Source: Bifidobacterium breve (lineage in GTDB: Bacteria; Actinomycetota; Actinomycetes; Nanopelagicales; Nanopelagicaceae). Taken from it: a DNA stretch of 64,000 nucleotides. Positions 1-7,696 of this stretch are shown in pieces. Position 1 is the first letter of the stretch. Each line of letters opens with the position of its first letter. The position numbers were made by a program, and so were the translations under genes. The notes beneath the pieces are model-generated. The model did no database searches. It worked only from the letters and a program-made list of their open reading frames with translations, and was not told the DNA's origin. The DNA is taken from the NCBI GenBank assembly GCA_945863115.1, contig CAMAYZ010000001.1, positions 116,107-180,106 on the forward strand, read 5' to 3'.

Positions 1-1
1 G

Positions 2-499
2 GAAATCGGCACGGGCATGGGCGAGGCCACAGCCGAAATTGCTCGCAATTTTCCTGAAACCGGATTCTTTGCTCTAGAAGTTCATCGTCCCGGAATAGGT
101 TCATTGCTTGCTCGAATAAATGAATTCGATTTGAAGAACCTGCGATTAATTAATGAAGATGCCCGCATTGTTCTAAACGAACAGATGCCAGATCAATGTC
201 TCGATGGCGTGCATCTTTACTTCCCAGACCCTTGGCATAAGAAGAAACATTGGAAGCGCCGAATTGTTCAAGCAGATTTTGTAGATTTAATTTATCGAAA
301 GCTAAAAACTGGTGGTTATATTCATATTGCTACTGATTGGGTTGCATACGCCCAATGGAGTGAGGAGAAATTTGGGTCAGACTCCAGATTTACTGGGGGA
401 GTTATCCCGAAACCAGATTTTCGCCCGCTAACAAGATTTGAAGGAAAGGGCCTCGGCAAAGGCCATATCGTTACAGATCTAAAATATTTAAAGGCTTAA
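2..499 (+). CDS. trmB: tRNA (guanine-N7-)-methyltransferase, 3' part only
   Basis: TrmB uses S-adenosylmethionine to methylate N7 of G46 in the variable loop of tRNAs. The frame is open at the window edge, and its first residues, EIGTGMGEA, are the glycine-rich SAM-binding motif, so the N-terminus lies upstream of this window. The family signature FPDPWHKKKHWKRR (near codons 70-83 of the visible part) carries the conserved PDPW and basic residues of the tRNA-binding and catalytic face. The C-terminus is complete and ends in TAA. Its last 4 bases overlap the end of the convergent rpiB gene. Family assignment is secure; only the length is unknown. Confidence 0.93.
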   Translation, partial: EIGTGMGEATAEIARNFPETGFFALEVHRPGIGSLLARINEFDLKNLRLINEDARIVLNEQMPDQCLDGVHLYFPDPWHKKKHWKRRIVQADFVDLIYRKLKTGGYIHIATDWVAYAQWSEEKFGSDSRFTGGVIPKPDFRPLTRFEGKGLGKGHIVTDLKYLKA

Positions 500-951
500 A
501 CCTTTCCAGTCTCTTCAAATTTAGCCATCAAATTAATTCTACGAACATGTCGCTCATCACCAGGAAATGGTGTGGCGATAAATTTATCAACAAGTTCTAA
601 ACAGAATTCTTCAGAGTGCATTCGCCCACCAATTGAAATCACATTTGCATTGTTATGTTCACGCGCAAGAACCGCAGTTTCAAGCGACCAGACCAATGCC
701 GCACGAATTCCCTTAACTTTGTTTGCAGCCATCTGTTCGCCATTTCCAGAACCACCAAGAACTATTCCGAGCGAGCCCGGATCATTTGCAACACCCTGCG
801 CCGCAGGAATGCAGAAAACCGGATAGTCATCTAAAGCGTCATATTCAATGGGTCCGTGGTCGATAACTTCGTGGCCATTTGCCTGCAAATGTTTAATGAT
901 TACACCTTTAAATTCCAGCCCCGCGTGATCGCTTCCAATGTGAATTCTCAT
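496..951 (-). CDS. rpiB: Ribose-5-phosphate isomerase B
   Basis: RpiB interconverts ribose 5-phosphate and ribulose 5-phosphate in the non-oxidative pentose phosphate pathway. The 151-residue product is normal for the RpiB/LacAB family. It opens with the typical MRIHIGSDHAG stretch and has the GSGNGEQMAANKVKGIRAA block, which forms the phosphate-binding loop (GGSGNG) and the region after it. The active-site cysteine of many RpiB proteins is replaced here by Ser/Gly around the GGSGNG loop, as in actinobacterial members. It converges on trmB with a 4-base overlap. No Shine-Dalgarno is seen; CATTAT lies exactly 6 bases upstream of the ATG (plus-strand 958-963), which would fit leaderless transcription. 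Confidence 0.93.
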   Translation of the reverse strand: MRIHIGSDHAGLEFKGVIIKHLQANGHEVIDHGPIEYDALDDYPVFCIPAAQGVANDPGSLGIVLGGSGNGEQMAANKVKGIRAALVWSLETAVLAREHNNANVISIGGRMHSEEFCLELVDKFIATPFPGDERHVRRINLMAKFEETGKV

Positions 952-977
952 TTCGCAATAATGGCAGAAAAGTCAAA

Positions 978-1005
978 CGGCCCCCGCTATTTCTAGCGAG
1001 AGCCG
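978..1005 (-). terminator. Hairpin terminator of the secreted-protein gene
   Basis: A 12-base arm (978-989) pairs with 994-1005 around a 4-base loop, with two G-U type pairs. On the minus strand it is followed by TTTGACTTTTC, a T-rich tail. It lies 38 bases past the stop of the minus-strand gene ending at 1043 and ahead of rpiB, so it probably separates the two transcripts. Confidence 0.5.
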
Positions 1006-1042
1006 CGTGGTTAACGTAGAGAGTTTGGATCTGATCCTTTAT

Positions 1043-1675
1043 TTAGACAATCGATGGTCGCGCAGAAGACTTCTTCAGGCTAGATGTTGTTGTCTTTGGA
1101 GCATCGTCATTGTCTGGGCCGTGCATTTTCTTGCCCTTGCCCATTTTGTCCATTCCCTTAATTTTTGGAGCTGGAACAGATTCGACCTTTGCTGTTACAC
1201 GAGCAGTTAAACCAGCCTTAGCGGTTGTTGCTTGTGCTGCAGTTAATTTTCCAGCAGTAACAGCTGCATCAATTTCAGTTGTTTGGAAATTAATAAGTGC
1301 AGTTATAAGTGCTGCCTTCTTGTCGCCAGCAAGTGTTGCAAGTGATTTACCAGCAACGCGTGCGGCTTGAAGATCAGCTGCAGTGATTCCGAGGGTAGAA
1401 GTTATTACTACTTCTTCCGCTGCCTTATTTTCTCCACCCATCTTGCCAAATGGCATTAATGGTCTAACAGGTGCAGCTGCAGTTAACGCTGCAGTAATTG
1501 CATCTGATTGTGCTTGTGTGAGAGTTCCCTTTGCAACTAGCCCTGAAAGGACTGTTGCAACTTGTGAAGGAACACCTTTTGTTCGTCCACTATCTGCTTG
1601 CGCAGTAGAAACTGATGTAATAGTTCCGATTGAAAGTGCTGCTGCAATTGCAGCGGCTGCGATTTTCTTATTCAT
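1043..1675 (-). CDS. Secreted alpha-helical protein of unknown function
   Basis: A 210-residue protein with a clear Sec signal peptide: MNKK, then an alanine-rich hydrophobic core, with likely cleavage after AQA near residue 27. The mature part is low-complexity and Ala/Thr-rich. It contains two similar helical segments, around residues 38-68 (GLVAKGTLTQAQSDAITAAL) and 120-155 (INFQTTEIDAAVTAGKLTAA). From memory these resemble the LTQAQAD-type repeats of DUF2680-like secreted proteins of Gram-positive bacteria. The tail (residues 175-210) is rich in Lys, Gly, Met and Ser. Function is unknown; an envelope or binding role is a guess. GGGGCAAAGAAG upstream offers a modest ribosome site. A terminator-like hairpin follows the stop. 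Confidence 0.75.
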   Translation of the reverse strand: MNKKIAAAAIAAALSIGTITSVSTAQADSGRTKGVPSQVATVLSGLVAKGTLTQAQSDAITAALTAAAPVRPLMPFGKMGGENKAAEEVVITSTLGITAADLQAARVAGKSLATLAGDKKAALITALINFQTTEIDAAVTAGKLTAAQATTAKAGLTARVTAKVESVPAPKIKGMDKMGKGKKMHGPDNDDAPKTTTSSLKKSSARPSIV

Positions 1676-1810
1676 AACTTCTTTGCCCCTTTTGTGTCGT
1701 AGCTACTTTCATAGCTTTCGATCTGTCCCAGCACCTGAAGTGGTTACTTCCGGATACCCGTAGATAACATCGTTAGGCTGAGGAGAATAATGAATAAACC
1801 TGAATTTTAA

Positions 1811-1960
1811 CTGTGAATGTTGAGCGTGTGTCCATACTGTTATGCGGGGCATAAGAGGCTGCACTCACAAAAGGCCTTGTGCGGGCCAGGCTATTGGAGC
1901 ACCCTTTTTATTACATCGCCCCTAAACAAGGGGAAAAGAGATTTCGGAAGGTGTGCCAGC
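1811..1960 (+). promoter_or_regulatory. Long 5' leader of the collagen-like gene with three small hairpins
   Basis: The 285-base gap between the divergent genes at 1675 and 1961 has no credible gene. Its right half carries three inverted repeats: TTATGC-GGG-GCATAA (1840-1854); a GTGC/GCAC stem (1880-1883 with 1908-1911) enclosing CCA/TGG and followed by CCTTTTTATT, which looks like a weak terminator or attenuator; and CCCCT-AAACA-AGGGG (1919-1933). Whether this is a regulatory leader or an upstream terminator cannot be decided from sequence alone. Confidence 0.3.
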
Positions 1961-2962
1961 ATGTTCCCCACAAAATCTTTGAGAATTTTGGCACTATTAA
2001 TAACGCCGCTCTTAATAACTGGCAATTTAACAACATCTGCCCAAGCAAATCCCGTAAAGAAATCAACAATTTCTAAAGCTGGCCGCGTAGTAACGCCTGG
2101 AATAAACACTTTGTTAAGCGGTAAAGGTGCACCAAAATCAACCAAGGGAATTGATGGCGACTTTTACATCGATACAAATAACATGAATATATATGGCCCA
2201 AAAACGAACAATAAATGGCCTGCACCTGTTCCATTAAAAGGTGCACCAGGAACGAATGGAACAAACGGAAGTAATGGAGCAACTGGTGCAACAGGTGCAA
2301 AGGGAACGTCAACAACTGGAATCGACGGCGCACCAGGTGCACCAGGTGCACCAGGTGCAACTGGCCCATCAGGTGCTCCGGGGTCAACTGGTCCTGCAGG
2401 TTCTGGTTCACCGGGTGCAGCAGGAAGTAATGGTGCAAGTGGCAGTAACGGAACAAACGGAACAAATGGAACAAATGGTTCGCCCGGATCAATTGGCGCA
2501 ACTGGACCAAAAGGTGAAACCGGAACAGTCGGACTTACTGGGCCAGCGGGTTCATACTCTTCATCGATGGGGCTGCTGACATTTACAACAATGATTGGCT
2601 CTAGCTCATCCACATCAATCAAAGATTTTGGCAGTTTCGTATCTGGAAAAAATTATGTTGTTCAGTTACTTCTCCATGGCGTTGCTGATACTGGGTTGGC
2701 TAAATTAATCAAACTTGGAGTCGCTGCATCAGACTCACTTGCAATACTTACTTCGGACTATGTTGTTCAAAATGGTTATACAAGTAGAAGCGGAGCTACC
2801 GAGCAAGAGAGCAGCATTATTGCAACGGTATTGGTCAATGGAGCGAGCACCACAAATAACTTTTATTTAACGGCAACAATTACTTGCAATGAACTATCTG
2901 ATTCTCCGGGACTTAGATTTACAGGTTCATTTATTGCCATGCAAGTGAGTGCGATTTCATAG
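1961..2962 (+). CDS. Secreted collagen-like Gly-X-Y repeat protein
   Basis: A 333-residue protein with, in order: a signal peptide (residues 1 to about 29, MFPTKSLRILALLITPLLIT, ending TSAQA-N); a short linker with the GDFYIDTNNMNIYGPK block that often precedes bacterial collagen domains; a collagen-like Gly-X-Y region (about 94-198, roughly 33 triplets with two interruptions, at TSTT near 116 and SGSP near 148); and a Ser/Thr-rich beta-type C-terminal domain (about 200-333), as in BclA-like or C1q-like trimeric tips. I chose this ATG because GGAAGGTG lies 7 bases upstream and the signal peptide starts here; the frame is open further 5' but without sense. Likely surface-exposed or fibrous; a role in adhesion or aggregation is inferred. 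Confidence 0.82.
   Translation: MFPTKSLRILALLITPLLITGNLTTSAQANPVKKSTISKAGRVVTPGINTLLSGKGAPKSTKGIDGDFYIDTNNMNIYGPKTNNKWPAPVPLKGAPGTNGTNGSNGATGATGAKGTSTTGIDGAPGAPGAPGATGPSGAPGSTGPAGSGSPGAAGSNGASGSNGTNGTNGTNGSPGSIGATGPKGETGTVGLTGPAGSYSSSMGLLTFTTMIGSSSSTSIKDFGSFVSGKNYVVQLLLHGVADTGLAKLIKLGVAASDSLAILTSDYVVQNGYTSRSGATEQESSIIATVLVNGASTTNNFYLTATITCNELSDSPGLRFTGSFIAMQVSAIS
2330..2356 (+). repeat. 9-bp tandem repeat in the collagen-coding region
   Basis: Three perfect head-to-tail copies of GCACCAGGT encode GAP triplets. The identical codons suggest recent slippage expansion of the Gly-X-Y stretch. Confidence 0.8.
2450..2476 (+). repeat. 9-bp tandem repeat in the collagen-coding region
   Basis: Three near-perfect copies of GGAACAAAY encode GTN triplets. 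This is a second slippage-prone block in the same gene. Confidence 0.75.
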
Positions 2963-2982
2963 TCAGTTAAGTTGAAATGATC

Positions 2983-3056
2983 TGGAGCGGGTGACCGGGA
3001 TCGAACCGGCATGGCCAGCTTGGAAGGCTGGGGCTCTACCATTGAGCTACACCCGC
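2983..3056 (-). tRNA. tRNA-Gly (anticodon TCC)
   Basis: On the minus strand a 74-base cloverleaf runs from GCGGGTG to CACCCGC with discriminator T and an encoded CCA (plus-strand TGG at 2983-2985). The D-arm is TAGCTCAATGGTAGA. The anticodon loop CTTCCAA reads TCC, which decodes GGA and GGG. The T-arm GGTTCGATCC is canonical. It lies tail-to-tail with the collagen-like gene. Confidence 0.96.
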
Positions 3057-3229
3057 AGATTTCGTGCGATACGCATGAATTGAGCGTGAACCAGCCATTA
3101 TGTTACACCGCTGCGGGGATTGGCTTTGCCCACCTAATGATTTCACCCTTAAAACCCGAAACTTTTCTGGGGAAACGGTGTGTATTTGCGCGACCTACTT
3201 ATAGGTAAGGGCTAACGTGCGTTTCATCT

Positions 3230-3300
3230 TCCTCCGGCTTGTGCGCCGTGAATGCCCACGGGGTCGCAAACACCCCCGATACCAAAATCAGAAGGGCTCA
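3230..3300 (+). promoter_or_regulatory. Structured leader before the purine permease
   Basis: The 247 bases from the tRNA-Gly to the permease start hold no gene. Near the gene, three stems compete: CGGC/GCCG (3235-3238 with 3245-3248), CCGTG/CACGG (3246-3250 with 3257-3261) and GGGGT/ACCCC (3260-3264 with 3272-3276). The second shares bases with both of the others, so only alternative folds can form. The third ends about 14 bases before the AGAAGGG ribosome site. I do not recognise a purine riboswitch consensus. Confidence 0.35.
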
Positions 3301-3303
3301 ACC

Positions 3304-4740
3304 ATGCTAGATAGTTATTTCAAAATATCTGAACGTGGCTCAACCGTAGGTCGCGAAGTTCGTGGTGGTTTCGTCACGTTCTTCACAATGGCTTACATCG
3401 TGGCACTTAACCCGTTGATCATCGGATTATCTAAAGATGCTGACGGAAAGTATCTCGGAGGTGGCGACGCTCCAAACCTTGCAGCTATTGCTGCAGCAAC
3501 TGCGTTAATCGCAGGTGTTCTTACAATCCTCATGGGTGTAGTTGGAAACTTTCCACTTGCGCTCGCAACAGGTCTTGGCCTAAACACATTCGTTGCAGTG
3601 AGTATTGCATCGCAGATGTCATGGGCAGATGCAATGGGACTTGTTGTTCTAGAAGGAATCATTATTACCATTCTTGTTCTGACTGGTTTTAGAAAAGCGG
3701 TATTCGGTGCGGTTCCTGCGCAACTTAAGATCGCAATCTCAGTTGGTATCGGTCTTTTCATTGCTCTAATCGGTCTGGTTGATGCAGGCTTCGTTCGTCG
3801 CACAGGTGTTGGTCCAGTGCCAGTAACACTCGGCGATGGCGGAACTCTTGTTGGTTGGCCAATCGTTGTATTTTGTTTTGGTCTTCTATTGATGATCGGA
3901 CTTATGGTCAAGAAGGTAAAGGGTGCAATTCTTATCGCAATCATCGTTTCAACTGCAGTTGCGATTGCAATTGAATCAGCCTTCAAAATTGGCCCATTGT
4001 TCGATGGCGCTACAGGAAAAACTAATCCAAAGGGCTGGAATCTAAACGTTCCTGCAATGCCTTCCGAAGTAGTTGCCACACCTGATTTTGGTCTTCTAGG
4101 ACAATTCAGCCTCTTCGGTTCTTTCGAAAGAATTTCACTTGTTGCAGCAATCCTCTTTGTGTTCACACTATTGCTATCTGACTTCTTCGACACTGTCGGA
4201 ACAGTTACAGCAATCGGTCACGAATCAGGATTGATCGACAGCAAGGGCGAAGTTCCAAATAACAACAAGATTCTCTTTGTTGACTCAGTGGCCGCAATGG
4301 CCGGTGGAGCTGGAAGCATCTCTTCAAATACCAGCTACATCGAATCAGCAGCAGGTGTTGGTGAAGGTGCGCGAACAGGTTTGTCATCAGTAATAACTGG
4401 TGTGCTATTCCTGTTGACCACATTCCTTGCACCACTTGTTGCAGTTATTCCTTACGAAGCAGCAACTCCTGCTCTTGTTGTCGTCGGATTCTTGATGATG
4501 TCACAGATCAAGGGCTTGGATTGGGCTGACTATGGAATCGGAATTCCTGCATTCCTAACAATTATCTTGATGCCATTTACTTACAATATTTCTGTAGGTA
4601 TCGGCGCAGGATTTGTTTCACATGTTGTGATTCGTGTTATCCAAGGCCGTCGTAGCGAAGTTCATCCGCTGCTTCTCTTGGTATCTGGTCTCTTCATGGT
4701 CTACTTCTTAAGCTCACCAATTAATACTTGGATTGGCTAA
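3304..4740 (+). CDS. Guanine/hypoxanthine permease, NCS2 (AzgA-like)
   Basis: A 478-residue polytopic membrane protein of the AzgA-like branch of nucleobase:cation symporters (COG2252), which takes up adenine, guanine or hypoxanthine with protons. The N-terminal stretch EVRGGFVTFFTMAYIVALNP is diagnostic. LSDFFDTVGTVTAIG and the following SNTSYIESAAGVGEGARTG carry the conserved substrate-site Asp/Thr and Glu residues. About 12-14 hydrophobic segments follow one another to the C-terminus. The start at 3304 has AGAAGGG 7 bases upstream; the frame extends 29 codons further 5' but that part is leader RNA. It stands alone between two tRNA genes and ends in a strong terminator, so it is a single-gene transcript. 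Confidence 0.9.
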   Translation: MLDSYFKISERGSTVGREVRGGFVTFFTMAYIVALNPLIIGLSKDADGKYLGGGDAPNLAAIAAATALIAGVLTILMGVVGNFPLALATGLGLNTFVAVSIASQMSWADAMGLVVLEGIIITILVLTGFRKAVFGAVPAQLKIAISVGIGLFIALIGLVDAGFVRRTGVGPVPVTLGDGGTLVGWPIVVFCFGLLLMIGLMVKKVKGAILIAIIVSTAVAIAIESAFKIGPLFDGATGKTNPKGWNLNVPAMPSEVVATPDFGLLGQFSLFGSFERISLVAAILFVFTLLLSDFFDTVGTVTAIGHESGLIDSKGEVPNNNKILFVDSVAAMAGGAGSISSNTSYIESAAGVGEGARTGLSSVITGVLFLLTTFLAPLVAVIPYEAATPALVVVGFLMMSQIKGLDWADYGIGIPAFLTIILMPFTYNISVGIGAGFVSHVVIRVIQGRRSEVHPLLLLVSGLFMVYFLSSPINTWIG

Positions 4741-4767
4741 TTAAGTAATCGAGAAGTAAAAAAGAAA

Positions 4768-4796
4768 GGGCTCGGGGGAAACCTCGGGCCCTTTTT
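4768..4796 (+). terminator. Rho-independent terminator after the purine permease
   Basis: A 10-bp stem (4768-4777 with 4782-4791, two G-U pairs) is closed by a GAAA tetraloop and followed by TTTTT. This is a textbook intrinsic terminator 27 bases past the stop codon. Confidence 0.9.
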
Positions 4797-4864
4797 ACAT
4801 TCTCAGGCGGTTTCCCGTTGGTTTTGGAGAGGGAATTTAGGGCTTAGAATTCGGACTTACGCCG

Positions 4865-4940
4865 CGGGGCGTAGCGTAGTGGCTAGCGCGCCTGCTTTGG
4901 GAGCAGGAGACCGGAGGTTCGAATCCTCTCGCCCCGACCA
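4865..4940 (+). tRNA. tRNA-Pro (anticodon TGG)
   Basis: A 76-base cloverleaf. The acceptor CGGGGCG pairs with CGCCCCG, followed by A and an encoded CCA. The anticodon stem CCTGC/GCAGG encloses TTTGGGA, giving anticodon TGG for CCN proline codons. The T-arm GAGGTTCGAATCCTC is canonical. It lies 38 bases before tig. Confidence 0.97.
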
Positions 4941-4978
4941 GAACAATTAATTCTCATAAATAAAACTCAAGGAGCAAA

Positions 4979-6268
4979 GTGAAAAGCGCAGTCGAAACTC
5001 TTTCCCCAACTCGTGTAAAGCTTTCTATTGAAGTTTCTTTTGAAGAATTAGAACCACATATTTCAGGTGCCTATAAAGCTCTTGGCGAACGTATCAATAT
5101 CCCAGGATTTCGTAAGGGCAAAGTTCCACAAGCGATGATCGAACAACGTGTTGGTCGCCCAGCAATTTTGGATGAAGCTATTAATTCATCTATTTCACCA
5201 TTTTATGCCGCGGCACTTAAAGAGCAGAATGTTTTTGTAATCGGTCGTCCAAATATTGAAGTTACCGAATTAGTTGATCGCGAGAAGTTCTCATTCACCG
5301 CAGAAGTAGATGTGCGACCAGAATTAAAGCTGCCAGATTTTTCAAAGATTACTCTCACCGTAGAAGATGTCGTCGTCGCTGATTCAGAAGTAGAAGAGCA
5401 AGTAGATGCCCTGCGCGCACGTTTTGGAACTTTGACCACAGTTGAAAAAGCTGTCGAGAATGGTGACTTTGTCTCATTAGATTTAGTCGCAACAATTAAT
5501 GGCGAAGCTGTTGAAGGTGGAACTGCTAACGATCTTTCTTATGAAGTTGGCACAAACCGCATGGTTGATGGCCTGGATGAAGCACTGATCGGTTTAAAGG
5601 CCGGGGAGTCAAAGAGATTTGAAACCAAACTTGTTGGTCAGAAGGATGATGAAAAGGGCGCAGTAGATGCAACAGTCAAAGCTGTTAAGCACCGCGATCT
5701 TCCAGAATTAAATGATGATTTTGCAAAGCTTGGATCTGAATTTGAAACGCTGGCTGAACTTCGCGCCGATATCCAAACTCGCCTAGAGCGCGTTAAGCAT
5801 CTAGAGCAAGGTGCCCACGCAAGAGACCTTCTTGTCGAGAAGTTGATCGCTGACGTAGAAATCCCATTGCCAGAAAACATAATTGAAGATGAAGTAAATG
5901 ATCACCTTGAAAAAGAAGGTCGCCTCGAAGATGCCGAGCACCGCAAAGAAGTGACTGAAGAAGTTTCAAAGTCGCTGACCCAAGAAATCCTCTTCGATAA
6001 CATAGTTTCTGCCGAAAGCGTTTCAGTGAATGAGAATGAATTAACTGAATACCTGATCCGCGCATCCCAGCGTTATGGAATGTCACCTGAGCAATTCATG
6101 AAGGAAGTTTCAGATGCTGGCCAGATCACAACAATGGTCGCTGAAGTTTCTAGAGCCAAGGCCCTTGCAGGCGTCTTATCTCGTGTAAAGGTTGTTACAA
6201 CTTCTGGCAAAGAAGTAAACCTCGAAGAGTTGGCACCAAAGCAAGCTGCTGCGCCAGCCGCCGAATAA
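4979..6268 (+). CDS. tig: Trigger factor
   Basis: Ribosome-associated chaperone and peptidyl-prolyl isomerase that meets nascent chains at the exit tunnel. The 429-residue length is typical. The N-terminal ribosome-docking signature GFRKGKVP is at about residues 42-49. The FKBP-like PPIase domain follows (about 155-240, GDFVSLDLVATINGEAVEGG to the end of the fold), then the long helical C-terminal chaperone domain (about 245-415) and an Ala/Pro-rich tail. The start is GTG with AAGGAG 4 bases plus spacer upstream (4969-4974). It leads the tig-clpP1-clpP2-clpX group, the standard arrangement linking folding to proteolysis. About 135 bases without a gene separate it from clpP1. Confidence 0.96.
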   Translation: MKSAVETLSPTRVKLSIEVSFEELEPHISGAYKALGERINIPGFRKGKVPQAMIEQRVGRPAILDEAINSSISPFYAAALKEQNVFVIGRPNIEVTELVDREKFSFTAEVDVRPELKLPDFSKITLTVEDVVVADSEVEEQVDALRARFGTLTTVEKAVENGDFVSLDLVATINGEAVEGGTANDLSYEVGTNRMVDGLDEALIGLKAGESKRFETKLVGQKDDEKGAVDATVKAVKHRDLPELNDDFAKLGSEFETLAELRADIQTRLERVKHLEQGAHARDLLVEKLIADVEIPLPENIIEDEVNDHLEKEGRLEDAEHRKEVTEEVSKSLTQEILFDNIVSAESVSVNENELTEYLIRASQRYGMSPEQFMKEVSDAGQITTMVAEVSRAKALAGVLSRVKVVTTSGKEVNLEELAPKQAAAPAAE

Positions 6269-6404
6269 TCTGGCCTTTCTCTCAAGGCGAACACTCAAAG
6301 CCCGATTTTTGCCAATTTGCGGAAGCATTTGGCCCGAAACATTGTTAGTGTCATTGCTAGGTAAATAAGGTAGAAAAGATTAAATAAACAATCAGGAGGA
6401 AGTT

Positions 6405-7022
6405 GTGGAACTCAATACGCCGCGTCTTGCGGGTTCGGCACCAAGTGGTGGATTAGATGACCAGGTTTATAACCGTCTTCTAAAAGAGCGCATCATCTTC
6501 TTAGGTTCAGTAGTTGAAGATTCAATGGCCAATGCCATCTCTGCTCAGTTGCTATTACTTGCAGCTGAAGATCCAGATAAAGATATTTTCCTTTACATAA
6601 ATTCACCAGGCGGTTCAATCTCTGCCGGTATGGCAATTTATGACACCATGCAATACATCAAGAATGATGTTGCAACAGTTGCAATGGGACTTGCTGCATC
6701 AATGGGTCAGTTCTTACTTTGCGCAGGTGCACCAGGCAAGCGCTACGCACTTCCACACGCAAGAATTATGATGCACCAACCTTCAGGTGGAATCGGTGGA
6801 ACTGCTTCAGATATCAAGATTCAAGCCGAACAAATGTCATTTACAAAGAAGAAGATGGCAGAACTAATCTCTTTCCACACTGGACAGAAGGCTGAAACTA
6901 TTGAAGCTGATTCTGATCGCGATCGCTGGTTCACGGCTGAAGACGCAAAAGAATATGGCTTCGTAGATCACGTCGTGCGTTCAGCAGGACAAGTATCTGG
7001 AAGCGGAGGAACTGCTAAATGA
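6405..7022 (+). CDS. clpP1: ATP-dependent Clp protease proteolytic subunit 1
   Basis: Serine protease subunit that forms the degradation chamber used by ClpX and ClpC. At 205 residues the catalytic triad is visible: Ser99 in LAASMGQ, His124 in IMMHQPSGG and Asp173 in the DRDRWF stretch. The start is GTG behind AGGAGGA. The stop overlaps the start of clpP2 as ATGA. Actinobacteria typically need two non-identical ClpP rings that assemble into a mixed tetradecamer, which fits this tandem pair. Confidence 0.96.
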   Translation: MELNTPRLAGSAPSGGLDDQVYNRLLKERIIFLGSVVEDSMANAISAQLLLLAAEDPDKDIFLYINSPGGSISAGMAIYDTMQYIKNDVATVAMGLAASMGQFLLCAGAPGKRYALPHARIMMHQPSGGIGGTASDIKIQAEQMSFTKKKMAELISFHTGQKAETIEADSDRDRWFTAEDAKEYGFVDHVVRSAGQVSGSGGTAK

Positions 7023-7627
7023 TAAATAACCGTTACATACTTCCAACTATTGAAGAGAAGACTTCATATGGATACAAGCGTTTAGATCCATATACAAAGC
7101 TCTTCGAAGAGCGCATTATTTTCTTAGGCCAGGCGATTGATGACACCGTTGCAAACGATGTCATGGCCCAACTTTTAACTCTGGAATCTATGGATCCAGA
7201 TCGCGACATCATGATGTATATAAATTCACCAGGCGGTTCTTTCACTGCTCTGACTGCAATTTATGACACGATGCAATTTGTTCGACCAGATGTAATGACA
7301 ATTTGTTTGGGACAAGCAGCATCAGCTGCAGCAATCTTGCTTGCTGGCGGTGCAAAGGGAAAGCGCTACGCCCTTGAACATGCACGCATCTTGATTCACC
7401 AGCCATATAGCGAAGGTGGCGGACAGGGTTCAGATATTGAAATCCAAGCCCGCGAAATTATGCGAATGCGTGCCTTGCTAGAAGAGATGTTGGTCAAGCA
7501 TTCTGTTAAGAGCGCCGAAGAAATTACAAAAGATATCGAACGCGACAAGATCCTTACCGCAGCAGAAGCTGTTGAATACGGACTTATCGACCAAGTTATG
7601 GTGAGCCGCAAGGCATCAGCAAAATAA
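7019..7627 (+). CDS. clpP2: ATP-dependent Clp protease proteolytic subunit 2
   Basis: The second ClpP paralogue, 202 residues, translationally coupled to clpP1 by a 4-base overlap. The triad is Ser102 (QAASAAA), His127 (ILIHQPY) and Asp176 (ERDKIL). The two paralogues differ enough around the axial N-terminus and handle region to form distinct rings, with the second ring usually docking the ATPase in actinobacteria. No propeptide cleavage site can be assigned with confidence. Confidence 0.96.
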   Translation: MINNRYILPTIEEKTSYGYKRLDPYTKLFEERIIFLGQAIDDTVANDVMAQLLTLESMDPDRDIMMYINSPGGSFTALTAIYDTMQFVRPDVMTICLGQAASAAAILLAGGAKGKRYALEHARILIHQPYSEGGGQGSDIEIQAREIMRMRALLEEMLVKHSVKSAEEITKDIERDKILTAAEAVEYGLIDQVMVSRKASAK

Positions 7628-7630
7628 AAA

Positions 7631-7646
7631 TTCGCCTATAAGCGAA
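7631..7646. promoter_or_regulatory. Inverted repeat TTCGC-N6-GCGAA after clpP2
   Basis: A perfect 5-base inverted repeat with a 6-base centre (CTATAA), 3 bases past the clpP2 stop and about 56 bases before clpX. It resembles operators of the ClgR type, which regulate clp genes in actinobacteria, but as I recall that motif the half-site spacing is 5, not 6. It could also be a small hairpin. The function is inferred. Confidence 0.3.
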
Positions 7647-7654
7647 CAGAGTTA

Positions 7655-7695
7655 GGCTGGGATTTGCCCGCAAGAATCGGGGCAAAGTCCTAGCC
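7655..7695 (+). terminator. Long hairpin between clpP2 and clpX
   Basis: An arm at 7655-7669 pairs with 7680-7695 (14 pairs, one G-U, one bulged C) around a 10-base loop, followed by the weak T-rich TTCTCTT. It probably ends or attenuates the clpP transcript. Its 3' arm contains the -10-like TAGCCT proposed for clpX, so terminator and promoter overlap. Confidence 0.5.
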
Positions 7696-7696
7696 T
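7691..7696 (+). promoter_or_regulatory. Predicted -10 element of a leaderless clpX transcript
   Basis: TAGCCT fits TANNNT and sits exactly 6 bases before the clpX ATG, which would put the transcription start on the start codon. No Shine-Dalgarno lies in between. The same arrangement recurs at about a dozen genes in this window. Confidence 0.45.

Noticed and set aside
1007..1763. Plus-strand ORFs opposite the secreted helical protein.
   Set aside because: They mirror the minus-strand coding pattern. The minus frame has a signal peptide, ribosome site and terminator.
1790..1810. Tiny ORF MNKPEF after AGGAG in the gap between the two secreted-protein genes.
   Set aside because: Five codons after the start, with no hairpin directly linked to a gene and no sign of conservation. 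It could be a relic or chance.
2073..2622. Long antisense and alternate-frame ORFs over the collagen-like gene.
   Set aside because: They arise from the periodic Gly-X-Y codons, which exclude stops in other frames. Their products are low-complexity and have no start signals.
2983..3056. tRNA-Gly next to a glycine-rich collagen gene as a functional pair.
   Set aside because: The tRNA reads GGA/GGG, while many glycine codons in the gene are GGT. They are on opposite strands. Proximity is most likely coincidence.
7631..7646. A firm ClgR operator call.
   Set aside because: The half-sites fit but the spacing is 6 rather than the 5 I recall, and no matching site was found before clpP1. Kept only as an inverted repeat.
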